64,000 nucleotides of DNA from Bombella apis (GTDB taxonomy: Bacteria > Pseudomonadota > Alphaproteobacteria > Acetobacterales > Acetobacteraceae). Under the pieces are notes generated by a model. The model saw only the letters and a list, made by a program, of their open reading frames with translations, was not told the origin of the DNA and did no database searches. A program made the position numbers and the translations under genes. Location: the NCBI RefSeq assembly GCF_018221685.1, contig NZ_JAGJTM010000004.1:624287-688286 (forward strand). The letters are read 5' to 3'. Below, piece by piece: positions 56,058-64,000 of this stretch (its first letter is position 1; every line of letters starts with the position of its first letter).

Positions 56058-58229
56058 ATGTCCAACATAGGGAATATGGCGTTTGTTGAGACAAACATGG
56101 CGAGTGAAGCCATGACAAAGAAACATCAGACCCGTTTCATCAATCGTGAGCTTGGCTGGCTGGATTTCAACCAGCGTGTTCTGGATGAAGCTGAAAATCC
56201 GGCAGCGCCCCTGCTGGAGCGGCTGCGCTTTCTCTCCATCAGTGCGGGCAACATGGATGAATTCTACGCCGTCCGTGTCGCTGGGCTGGTGCACCAGCTG
56301 AAGGATGGTTCCGGCAAGAAAAGCCCCGACGGGCTGACCTCGGCCCAGCAGCTTGAAACGGTACGGCACCAGGCATGGCATCTCCAGGGAGAGCAGCAGC
56401 GCATCTGGGGTGACATGCTGAAGGAGCTGCGGGACGAGAATATTCTCATCAGGAATGTTGAGAAGCTCCATCATCACGATCAGGAGTGGCTTTCCAAATA
56501 TTTTGACAGCCAGCTTTTTCCTGTACTGACGCCGCTGACCCTGAATCCCACCCATCCCCTGCCGTTCATCTTCAGTGGCGGGCAGGCGCTGGTGCTCTGT
56601 CTCAAGGACCCGAAGACGGATCATCACATGATGGATGGCATGGTTGTCCTGCCAGAGCAGCTGCCTCGTTTCATCCGTCTGCCGGACCAGGATGACACGA
56701 TCCGCTTCGTATTGCTGGAGGATGTGATCTTCCGCTTTGCCAAACGTCTGTATCCGGGGCTTCATGCCAGCCGTTCAGGCATGTTGCGCCTTGTGCGTGA
56801 CCTGGATGTGGAGCTGGAAGAAGATGCTGAAGACCTGCTGAACAGCTTCGAGAAGGCTGTGAAGGAACGGCGGCGTGGGGCCTGCATCCATCTGGAGGTG
56901 GATGGTCGCCTGCCCGGGCATCTTATCCGCAAGCTGGGCGTGGCCAAGGATGATGTTGTCCATCTGCCGACCATGGTCGGTGTGGGCGATGTCAAGCAGC
57001 TCATCGTGTCCGACCGGCCGGAGCTTCTTTTCAGACCGTATCATCCCAGTATTCCGCAGCGTGTCCTGAAGCATGACGGCGATTATTTCGCCACGATCCG
57101 GGAGGCTGACCTTGTCGTCCATCATCCGTATGAGAGTTTTGATACGGTTGTTCATTTCCTCCAGCAGGCAGCACGGGATCCGGATGTCCTGTCCATCAAG
57201 CAGTCCATCTACCGGACATCGCATGACAGCCCGATCGTGGATGCGCTGATCGAGGCTGTTGAGGCGGGTAAATCCGTTACGGTAGAGGTGGAGCTGCGGG
57301 CCAGGTTTGACGAAGAAGCCAATATCCGTCTTGCCCGGGCACTGGAGATCAGAGGCGTGCAGGTCGTGTATGGTCTGGCGGCTTACAAGACCCATGCCAA
57401 GATGATCCTGGTGGTACGGCGTGAAGGCGACCACCTCCAGTCCTATGCCCATTACGGGACGGGCAACTATCATCCCAATACAGCTAAGATCTATACGGAC
57501 ATTTCCTATTTTACCTGTAATCCCGTCCTGGTTGATGACTGTGCCCGGCTCTTCAACTGTATTACCGGCGCTGCGGTGCCGGAGCTTCATGCGGTGGCTT
57601 TTTCGCCTCTTACCATTCGCCCGACGCTGGAAAAGCTGGTGCGGGAAGAGATGGAGCATGTCAGCGCCGGACGGCCCGGGCAGATATGGCTGAAGATGAA
57701 CAGCCTTGTGGACAGGAAGCTGATCGAGCTTCTCTACGAGGCATCACAGGCCGGTGTGAAGATCACCATTGTGGTGAGGGGGATGTGCAGCCTGCGGCCG
57801 GGTGTGCCGGGCCTTTCTGAAGGGATTGAGGTACGGTCCATCGTGGGGCGGTATCTGGAGCATGCCCGTGTCTTTGCCTTTGGCAACGGGTGTGAGCTGC
57901 CTTCCCGCCAGGCAAAGCTGTACATTGCATCGGCTGACTGGATGAAACGGAACATGGACCGCCGCATTGAGGCCATGGTGCCCATTACGGATACGGAGTC
58001 TCATGACCGTATCCTGGGCGAGATCATGGTGGTGAATGTTCATGATACGTTGCAGAGCTGGGTAATGCTGCCTGATGGCCGCTGGAAACGTGTCGAACCC
58101 GGCGAATCTCCCCTTTCCGCGCATGAGTATTTTATGGAAAAAGCCTCTGCGTCGGCTAAAGAAGCAGACACTCCAGCGAATCCCCGGCTGGACTCCGAGG
58201 ATGGGGAAGGGCCTGCGAAGGAGGCGTAA
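56058..58229 (+). CDS. ppk: Polyphosphate kinase 1
   Basis: A 723-residue PPK1 that polymerises ATP gamma-phosphates to polyphosphate. The start at 56058 has GAGGAGA upstream. N-terminal FINRELGWLDFNQRVLDEA, the KTHAKM and HYGTGNYHPNTAKIYTDI active-site segments (phosphorylated His in KTHAK), LVDRKLIELLYEASQAGVKI and GMCSLRPGVPGLSE are conserved; the C-terminal ASADWMKRNMDRRIEAMVP is intact. A 30-residue disordered tail follows. Two bases before ppx. Confidence 0.96.
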   Translation: MSNIGNMAFVETNMASEAMTKKHQTRFINRELGWLDFNQRVLDEAENPAAPLLERLRFLSISAGNMDEFYAVRVAGLVHQLKDGSGKKSPDGLTSAQQLETVRHQAWHLQGEQQRIWGDMLKELRDENILIRNVEKLHHHDQEWLSKYFDSQLFPVLTPLTLNPTHPLPFIFSGGQALVLCLKDPKTDHHMMDGMVVLPEQLPRFIRLPDQDDTIRFVLLEDVIFRFAKRLYPGLHASRSGMLRLVRDLDVELEEDAEDLLNSFEKAVKERRRGACIHLEVDGRLPGHLIRKLGVAKDDVVHLPTMVGVGDVKQLIVSDRPELLFRPYHPSIPQRVLKHDGDYFATIREADLVVHHPYESFDTVVHFLQQAARDPDVLSIKQSIYRTSHDSPIVDALIEAVEAGKSVTVEVELRARFDEEANIRLARALEIRGVQVVYGLAAYKTHAKMILVVRREGDHLQSYAHYGTGNYHPNTAKIYTDISYFTCNPVLVDDCARLFNCITGAAVPELHAVAFSPLTIRPTLEKLVREEMEHVSAGRPGQIWLKMNSLVDRKLIELLYEASQAGVKITIVVRGMCSLRPGVPGLSEGIEVRSIVGRYLEHARVFAFGNGCELPSRQAKLYIASADWMKRNMDRRIEAMVPITDTESHDRILGEIMVVNVHDTLQSWVMLPDGRWKRVEPGESPLSAHEYFMEKASASAKEADTPANPRLDSEDGEGPAKEA

Positions 58230-58231
58230 GA

Positions 58232-59743
58232 ATGGTGTATACGGCAGCGCAGTGGGGGGGACGGGAGTCCCGCCGGGCTGCAATCGTGGACCTGGGCTCC
58301 AACTCCGTGCGGATGGTGGTCTATGAGGGGGTTGCCCGCAATCCCGTTCCCATCTTCAACGAAAAGGCCACTCTGCGTCTTGGCGCAGGGCTGGAGGCCA
58401 CAGGGATGCTGAGCGAGGAAGGCATCAACCGCGCGTTGGAGGTCCTTGCCCGTTATCAGGCCATTGGTCAGGCCATGAAGGTGGAACCGTTCGATGTTCT
58501 CGCCACGGCTGCCGTGAGGGATGCCCATAATGGGGCTGACTTTGTGAAAGCGGCCAAAGCCCGCATGCCGGAAGCCCGCTTCCGTGTGCTGAATGGAGAG
58601 GAAGAAGCGGATTATTCCGCCGCAGGGGTGCTGTGTGCCCTGCCGGATGCTGATGGTGTGGTGGCCGATATTGGAGGGGGCTCGCTGGAGCTGATCCGTG
58701 TCAGGAACGGGGCCTATTTCGAGGCTGGGACGACACCGCTTGGAGTGATCCGGTTGCGGGAGCGTTCGCAGGAGGACCTGGGAGAGGCCAGCAAGATTGC
58801 CAGAAAGACGCTGGCAGATGTCTCATGGCTGGAAACGGCGGCCGGCAAGCCGCTTTATCTGGTGGGTGGGGCCTTCCGGGCGCTGGCCCGCCTGCATGTG
58901 GCCCGTATGGAGTATCCTCTGAACATGGTCCATCTCTTCCGGCTCAGCCGGTCAGAGGCAGAGGAAATGGCAGGCTGGGTCATCGGGGCCAGCCGCAAGC
59001 AGATGGAAAAGATCGGCAATGTCCCACGCAAGCGGATGGTGGATGCGCCATTTGCAGCCCAGGTTCTGCTCGCCCTGCTGGCCCAGACGGATGCGCAGGA
59101 GGTCGTTTTCAGTGCGGAGGGTCTGCGGGAAGGCTGGTACATGCGTGAGGTTGCCTCCTCTGTCGCTGAGGAAGACCCTATGGAGGCTCTGGCTCGGGAG
59201 ATGGCAGGGCGGCTTGGCCGTAATGCCTCCTTGGCCGAGCCCCTTATTACATGGGTGTCTCCTGTCTTCCTGACCGGACTGGACTGGGTAGAAGATTCTT
59301 TTCTGGCAGCACAGCTCCGGCTGGCCTGTACCATCTCCGATATCGGGTCATATGACCATCCGCAATATCGGGCAGAGCAGACCTATCGACGGGTCCTGTA
59401 CTGTCATGGTGTTGGTTTTTCCCATGAATCGCGGGCCTTTCTGGCCCTCGTGCTGGCCGTGCGGTACGAGATCAACAGGGATGATCCCGTTCTGGAGCCG
59501 TCCCGCCGTCTGCTGAGCAAGGGACGCTACGAGGCGGCCGTGCAGCTCGGGCTGGTGCTGCGTCTGGTCTATACATTATGTGCTGGGACAGAGGTTCTTC
59601 TGGAAAGAACACACCTGGCCATGAAGGATGACAAGCTGGTGCTCAGCCTGCATGGAAGTCGACTGCGTTCTGGCGGCAGCGCCATTTCCCGTCAGCTGGA
59701 ACGCCTGGCCGAGGCGCTGGGGATGAAACCGTCCCTGCGCTGA
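58232..59743 (+). CDS. ppx: Ppx/GppA-family exopolyphosphatase
   Basis: A 503-residue phosphatase that removes phosphates from polyphosphate ends. AIVDLGSNSVRMVVYEG is the first phosphate loop, TAAVRDAHNGADFV and GEEEADYSAAGV follow, and VADIGGGSLELI is the second loop. The C-terminal part (about 320-503) is the HD-like domain. GGAGG lies nine bases before the ATG. Pairing with ppk gives both synthesis and turnover of polyphosphate. Confidence 0.94.
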   Translation: MVYTAAQWGGRESRRAAIVDLGSNSVRMVVYEGVARNPVPIFNEKATLRLGAGLEATGMLSEEGINRALEVLARYQAIGQAMKVEPFDVLATAAVRDAHNGADFVKAAKARMPEARFRVLNGEEEADYSAAGVLCALPDADGVVADIGGGSLELIRVRNGAYFEAGTTPLGVIRLRERSQEDLGEASKIARKTLADVSWLETAAGKPLYLVGGAFRALARLHVARMEYPLNMVHLFRLSRSEAEEMAGWVIGASRKQMEKIGNVPRKRMVDAPFAAQVLLALLAQTDAQEVVFSAEGLREGWYMREVASSVAEEDPMEALAREMAGRLGRNASLAEPLITWVSPVFLTGLDWVEDSFLAAQLRLACTISDIGSYDHPQYRAEQTYRRVLYCHGVGFSHESRAFLALVLAVRYEINRDDPVLEPSRRLLSKGRYEAAVQLGLVLRLVYTLCAGTEVLLERTHLAMKDDKLVLSLHGSRLRSGGSAISRQLERLAEALGMKPSLR

Positions 59744-59946
59744 CAGGCGGCTGTTTTCTGTACAAAGAGCCAGCATCCCCGATAGGATGGCTGGCTCTTT
59801 TTTTAATCTGACATGATCTTGCGGGCCTGGTCCTATTCCCAGACGTTTTGTCGTCTTTCAGGGGGGCATGTCAGACGGTTCAGCTTTTTCTCCATTCCAC
59901 CCGATATGACGGGTTTCTGCCGGCTGGCTCCCGCCATCTGACAGGG
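59744..59946. other. Gap between ppx and the TIGR02302 gene
   Basis: 203 bases between convergent genes. It holds a rho-independent terminator (59766-59804): agagccagcatcc with ggatggctggctct, one bulge, then seven T. Nothing else seen. Confidence 0.8.
59766..59804 (+). terminator. Rho-independent terminator after ppx
   Basis: A 13-base stem with one bulge (agagccagcatcc / ggatggctggctct), 6-base loop, followed by a run of T. Confidence 0.88.
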
Positions 59947-62619
59947 TCAGTGCGACTGACGGAGGGGGGCAAGAAGCCGGTTGAGATAATCCAGCTCACT
60001 CTGGGGGCGGGTGCGGTCAGAGGCACGACGTTGCAGTTCACGCTCGATGTCATGGGCACGGTTGCGTTCATGGTCCGGGATGTGGGCATCAGAGTCCGGA
60101 CTGTCATCCAGTTTCCGGCCCAGCGGGTCCTGATTCTCCGGCTGTTTTTCCTCATCATCATGTGTGTCCTCATCCTGCCCGCTGTTCGGGTCGTCATCGG
60201 GGGAGGCAGAGGGGGTGCCGTTCTGCTCATCTGGCGATGAGGAGGCAGAAGGAGGAGGAATGAAGCCAAGATGCCCCTTGCTTTCCTGACTGGATGCAGA
60301 CTGGTTCCGGCTCATCTCATGACGGGACTGTGACAGATCATTCAGGACGGTCTGGATGTTCTTCACGCTTTCTTCGTCCTGACGGTTGGCGAGGCTCTTC
60401 AGGACAGCTCCCATATCTTTTTCTGCTTTTAGCAGATTGGACATTTTTTTCTTTGTCAGGGTTTCCCCACGATGGTTGAGCGTGCCGGCCAGAAGGCGCA
60501 GGGCATATTGGGTTGCATGGTCCTTTTGCCGTTCATCAGCATGGAGGAGAACGGCCTCCTGATCCAACTGTGATGTTGTGGAAGAACTGTCTGTTGAGGC
60601 GGAAACCATGCCAAGCTGGCTGAGCAGTTCGGCTGTGGACATCTGGGAGACATCCTTGTGCTGGGTGTCCTGATCATCCGTTTTGGGGCGCTCTGAGGCA
60701 AGACGTTTCTGGGCGTGGTTCAGAAGGTCGGTTTCCTGCCGTATCAGATCCCGCAGGGCGAGGCGCTGGGTACGGGCTTCAGCCTGCGCCTGCATGGAGG
60801 CGGCCAGCGACTGCATGTCTGGTAGGGTCGCCTGCCGGAGCTGTTCGGCAGGTTCCACCATATTGCGCAGGTGCTCCAAAGCCTGTTCTGTCCGTCCGGC
60901 CAACGCATCAGACTGGACCTGCCCGGCAAGGCGGATCCAGGGCATTCCCCGGCCACCGGGCATGGGCATGACGAGGCCGCTTTGGCTGGCCTTCTGGAAA
61001 ACGAAGGCCATGTGGCCGTCCAGAGCAGTTTTCAGGCTTTCCAGTTCGTCATGCAGCGCTTGCTGTTCAGCTGGAGGCGGGGGAGCGGGATGCTGCCCGA
61101 GGGCGAGAAGATGCAGGCGAATCCCGTTCTGCAAGGCCCGTACATGAAGCATGGAGGCCGCAATGGCCTGCCCGGATTGTGAACGGTCTTCCGCATAAAG
61201 GGCTGTGAACCAGAGCTGTTCAGTCAGGGCCTGGAGGGGCAGGCCTGTCGTTGCCTGCTGCTGTAGCAGGGCGAGTGGCAGGCTGAGATCAGCCGGAAGA
61301 GGCAGGTCTGTCAGAAGGGCCAGCAGGTGGGCTGCCTGTGCTTCTGTTGTGCGCTTGAGAACAAGAGCCAATCGCAGGTCCAGCAGTGCGCGGCTCAGTG
61401 GATCGTGAAAGGAACGGTGCCCCAGGCGGAAGGTCTGGAGTTTGGAGCAGCGTTCTTTGCCAGAGCTGCTGCGGGCGCAGAGCTGCCCGGCAACTTCCAG
61501 CCCGGCGAAGGGGCTGTCGGAGAGGTCGAGCCGGGTGGTGCCCGTGGCTTTGGTCGGCTGTTTTTCCAGCGGCAGGGGAATGGTCAGACCATGAGCAGGG
61601 TCCGGCGTGTGCGCTGGTGGAATGATGGGGTGCAGTCTGGCCTCCAGGGAAGCGACACCATGGGGCTGGCTGACTGACCATGGAAAGCTGGTATACCAGT
61701 CCTGCGATATGGCACCGGCTTTGGCGGTCCATTGAATGTCTGGCGGTGTGTCGGCACTGACATGAAGCTGCCAGCGCCCCAGCCTGCGGCCCCGGACAGA
61801 AAGACTTATGGTGCCGCTCTTTCGCAGGGTTCCTTCAATCTGCCAGCTTCCTTTCTCCCGGGATGTCTGGCTGTGCTCGACAGTACCATGCAGGGCGGGG
61901 CGTCCTGATGTGGCGTCCAGCACGGCGTGGAGCCGTGCTCCTTCCGGTAGTGAGAGGGCGGGACTGTGTGCCGTCAGGAAAATGGGTGGGCCGGGTGAAT
62001 AGGCGGGCTGGTCGATCCATGCCTGCATGGCAGGGAGCGGTGCGGCGTCATCATCCATGCCGGGGATGAAGCCAGCCTTCAGTCTCAGCCCGGCCTGTGG
62101 TCCCGCCAGCCCCCCAAGGACGAACAGGCAGAGTACGACAAGAGTGGTTGTCAGCCTGCCTGCCCAGTGTGGAAAGAGCCGTGGAAGACGCAGGCGGAGA
62201 GAGTCGAACGAGTCCAGAAGCCGTTGCCGGTGGATGGTCCAGAGCTGCCCTTCCCGGCGTATGTCTTCCTCGGAGAGGCCTTCAGGCAGAGCGGGGCGGT
62301 CTGTCAGGGCTGCCAGGGGCGGAAAAGCAAGCCCGGAATCGCTGGCGATACGCTGATCCACCTGTGCAGCGGAGGGACGGGGCAGGCGGTGGAGGCGCCG
62401 GGCTGCCAAGAACAGCACACTTCCGAAGGAGGAGACTTCCAGCAGGAGGTGCAGGCTGTCAGGCAGGGATTGTGGGAGATGAAGCAGGGCCGCACAGCCC
62501 CACAGGCCAGCAAGCAGCAGGGGCCAGCGGGCATGATGCCAGCACTGTTCCAGCCGGAGCCGACGGTAGGCCTGCCGCTGGATGTGGGCAAACCGGGGAG
62601 GGAGGGGGGTGGGCTTCAC
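59947..62619 (-). CDS. TIGR02302/DUF4175 family membrane protein
   Basis: An 890-residue protein of unknown function restricted mainly to alphaproteobacteria. Two helices at about residues 30-75 and one near 155-175 (TTTLVVLCLFVLGGLAG) anchor it; a long periplasmic part follows. The middle is helix-rich with Gln/Ala. The last 100 residues are a disordered acidic stretch with many Asp, Glu, Ser and Pro (DDDPNSGQDEDTHDDEEK) followed by ERELQRRASDRTRPQSELDYLNRLL, which is a conserved family end. It starts six bases after lysA, the usual neighbourhood for this family. Confidence 0.85.
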   Translation of the reverse strand: MKPTPLPPRFAHIQRQAYRRLRLEQCWHHARWPLLLAGLWGCAALLHLPQSLPDSLHLLLEVSSFGSVLFLAARRLHRLPRPSAAQVDQRIASDSGLAFPPLAALTDRPALPEGLSEEDIRREGQLWTIHRQRLLDSFDSLRLRLPRLFPHWAGRLTTTLVVLCLFVLGGLAGPQAGLRLKAGFIPGMDDDAAPLPAMQAWIDQPAYSPGPPIFLTAHSPALSLPEGARLHAVLDATSGRPALHGTVEHSQTSREKGSWQIEGTLRKSGTISLSVRGRRLGRWQLHVSADTPPDIQWTAKAGAISQDWYTSFPWSVSQPHGVASLEARLHPIIPPAHTPDPAHGLTIPLPLEKQPTKATGTTRLDLSDSPFAGLEVAGQLCARSSSGKERCSKLQTFRLGHRSFHDPLSRALLDLRLALVLKRTTEAQAAHLLALLTDLPLPADLSLPLALLQQQATTGLPLQALTEQLWFTALYAEDRSQSGQAIAASMLHVRALQNGIRLHLLALGQHPAPPPPAEQQALHDELESLKTALDGHMAFVFQKASQSGLVMPMPGGRGMPWIRLAGQVQSDALAGRTEQALEHLRNMVEPAEQLRQATLPDMQSLAASMQAQAEARTQRLALRDLIRQETDLLNHAQKRLASERPKTDDQDTQHKDVSQMSTAELLSQLGMVSASTDSSSTTSQLDQEAVLLHADERQKDHATQYALRLLAGTLNHRGETLTKKKMSNLLKAEKDMGAVLKSLANRQDEESVKNIQTVLNDLSQSRHEMSRNQSASSQESKGHLGFIPPPSASSSPDEQNGTPSASPDDDPNSGQDEDTHDDEEKQPENQDPLGRKLDDSPDSDAHIPDHERNRAHDIERELQRRASDRTRPQSELDYLNRLLAPLRQSH

Positions 62620-62624
62620 GGGGG

Positions 62625-63947
62625 TCAGGGGCGGGCCAGCCAGTCGGGGACGGCTTCCTGTGCCAGCAGCTCTTCAAGTGTCTGGCGTCTGCGGATGATG
62701 GCTTTCCGGCCGCCTTCAATCATGACCTGCGCAGCAAGGGGGCGTGAATTGTAGGTGGAGCTCATGACTGTGCCATAGGCTCCGGCATCCAGCAGAGCAA
62801 CCAGATCTCCTTTCTTCAAAGGGGGCAGGGAACGCTGGCGGGCAAAGATGTCGCTGCTCTCACAGATGGGACCGACCACATCTACGCACTCTTCGGTGGT
62901 GGTGTCCGGTTCGTTCAGGGGGAGGATGCCATGCCAGGAATCATACATGGCTGGGCGGACGAGGTCATTCATGCCAGCATCAATGATGACGAAACGGCGG
63001 GCAGCGTCCTTCACGTCGATCACACGGGCCAGAAGAACCCCGGCGGGTGCCGCCAGCCAGCGGCCGGGCTCGACATGCAGCTGCACATCCAGGTCTCCCA
63101 GCGTCTCGGCAATGACATCAGCCAGCATGGCGGGGGGAGGTGCCTGCTCGTTCCGGTAGGCGATACCAAGGCCGCCGCCGCAGTCAATGTCGCTGACATG
63201 CAGCCCATCTTCCCGCAGGGTGCGGACGAGTGCGGCAATTCGCTCATAGCCTTTGCGGAAGGGAGCTGCCGTCACCATCTGGCTGCCGAGATGAACGGCA
63301 AGACCGACCAGCTCCACACCGTGCATGTCTGTCTGTGCCTTCCGGTAGAGGGCCGGGATGGCGTCATGGGCAATGCCGAATTTGTCTTCGGCACGCCCTG
63401 TCGTGATCTTGCTGTGTGTCTGGGCGTCAATATCGGGATTGACCCGGAAGGCGATGCGGGCCCGCTGCTGCATGTTTTGTGCCAGAGCGTTGAGCCGGTG
63501 CAGTTCTTCCACACTTTCGACATTGATCTGACCGATCTGATGATGAATCGCCAGCTCCAGCTCGTCATCCGTCTTGCCGATTCCTGAGAAGACGATGTCA
63601 CGGGCCCTGATGCCCGCCGCAAGAGCCCGACGCAGTTCTCCACCGCTGACGACATCAGCCCCGAAGCCACATTGTGCCAGAACGGTCAGGCAGGCCTGAT
63701 GATCCTGTGCCTTGACGGCAAAGTGGCAATGGATGGGCAGATTGCGGGCCCTGAATGCATCCTGAAGGGCATGGGCACGCTGGCGTAGCGTATCGGCGCT
63801 GATGACCCAGCAGGGTGTTCCGTGCTCTCTGGCAATATCCGTGAGAGAGGTGCCATCCATGACCAGCCCCTGTCTGCCTTTGTAGGACAGGTTGGGGTGG
63901 TTGTTCAGGAGGGTCTGGAATGTCGGGTCGGGATGTGTCGAAGTCAT
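62625..63947 (-). CDS. lysA: Diaminopimelate decarboxylase
   Basis: A 440-residue PLP-dependent enzyme for the last step of lysine synthesis. The PLP Lys is in HFAVKAQDH (about residue 79), GADVVSGGELRRAL, INVESVEEL, FRVNPDIDAQTHSKITTG, CGGGLGIAY and EPGRWLAAPAGV follow, and CESSDIFA carries the catalytic Cys of the dimer partner. The ATG at 63947 is the family start. It is followed by the TIGR02302 gene six bases later. The lysine made here also feeds class I LysRS. Confidence 0.95.
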   Translation of the reverse strand: MTSTHPDPTFQTLLNNHPNLSYKGRQGLVMDGTSLTDIAREHGTPCWVISADTLRQRAHALQDAFRARNLPIHCHFAVKAQDHQACLTVLAQCGFGADVVSGGELRRALAAGIRARDIVFSGIGKTDDELELAIHHQIGQINVESVEELHRLNALAQNMQQRARIAFRVNPDIDAQTHSKITTGRAEDKFGIAHDAIPALYRKAQTDMHGVELVGLAVHLGSQMVTAAPFRKGYERIAALVRTLREDGLHVSDIDCGGGLGIAYRNEQAPPPAMLADVIAETLGDLDVQLHVEPGRWLAAPAGVLLARVIDVKDAARRFVIIDAGMNDLVRPAMYDSWHGILPLNEPDTTTEECVDVVGPICESSDIFARQRSLPPLKKGDLVALLDAGAYGTVMSSTYNSRPLAAQVMIEGGRKAIIRRRQTLEELLAQEAVPDWLARP

Positions 63948-64000
63948 GACCGCATGATTACAGACCAGCAGCCAAAATGGGAAGGTGTAACCCGCAGGAA
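63948..64000. other. Window end, upstream of lysA
   Basis: 53 bases; too short to assign promoter elements or a further gene. Confidence 0.4.

Overview
The window is contiguous, gene-dense chromosomal DNA of a GC-rich alphaproteobacterium. It most probably comes from an acetic acid bacterium (Acetobacteraceae). This rests on several things read together: a class I lysyl-tRNA synthetase, HdaA next to ppk/ppx, the secB/Tim44/mltA/smr and lysA/TIGR02302 neighbourhoods, a cytochrome bo3-type ubiquinol oxidase operon, aerobic HemF, and an alphaproteobacterial-type heat-shock promoter before groESL. The genus cannot be fixed from sequence reading alone; a Bombella/Saccharibacter-like or other small-genome acetic acid bacterium would fit. 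I see no rRNA, tRNA, CRISPR array, prophage or insertion sequence.

Layout. 1-3.4 kb: an iron locus with a PepSY membrane protein (cut by the window edge) divergent from a TonB-dependent siderophore receptor, with Fur-box-like sites between them. 3.4-9 kb: glnD and mutS on the minus strand. 9.1-15.6 kb: free-Met-sulfoxide reductase, then murJ, gpx, gpsA and tsaD (minus strand), and the divergent hemCD pair. 15.7-19.9 kb: secB, then Tim44-like protein, mltA, an orphan DNA methyltransferase and Smr. 20-23.1 kb: a three-gene Fe-siderophore ABC importer preceded by another Fur-like box. 23.2-27.2 kb: galE, hemF, mtnP and an SDR protein with an altered active site. 27.3-29.5 kb: groESL. 29.6-37.9 kb: DinG-like helicase, class I LysRS with a truncated MprF, a 2H-fold protein lacking both catalytic motifs, and a Bax-inhibitor-1 family protein. 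38.3-42.3 kb: cyoABCD. 42.4-45.8 kb: Suv3-like helicase, S4 protein and ferredoxin (minus strand). 45.9-49.5 kb: M17 aminopeptidase, MarR regulator, DegT-type aminotransferase and a small membrane-anchored protein. 49.5-55 kb: AI-2E permease, ABC-F protein, ndk and purMN. 55.1-59.7 kb: hdaA, ppk and ppx. 59.9-63.9 kb: TIGR02302 protein and lysA.

Most genes are housekeeping. The separate iron-uptake loci at 1-3.3 and 20-23 kb probably belong to one Fur regulon: the receptor takes a ferric chelate through the outer membrane and the ABC system moves it inward. hemC, hemD and hemF supply haem that the quinol oxidase needs. The most unusual points are a LysRS gene placed directly before an MprF-like protein that has lost the catalytic half of its lipid-lysylation domain, a convergent 2H-fold protein with neither HxT motif, the orphan beta-class methyltransferase inside a conserved envelope-biogenesis cluster, and an SDR protein whose catalytic Tyr and Lys are Ser and Arg. 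No clearly new multi-gene system was found.
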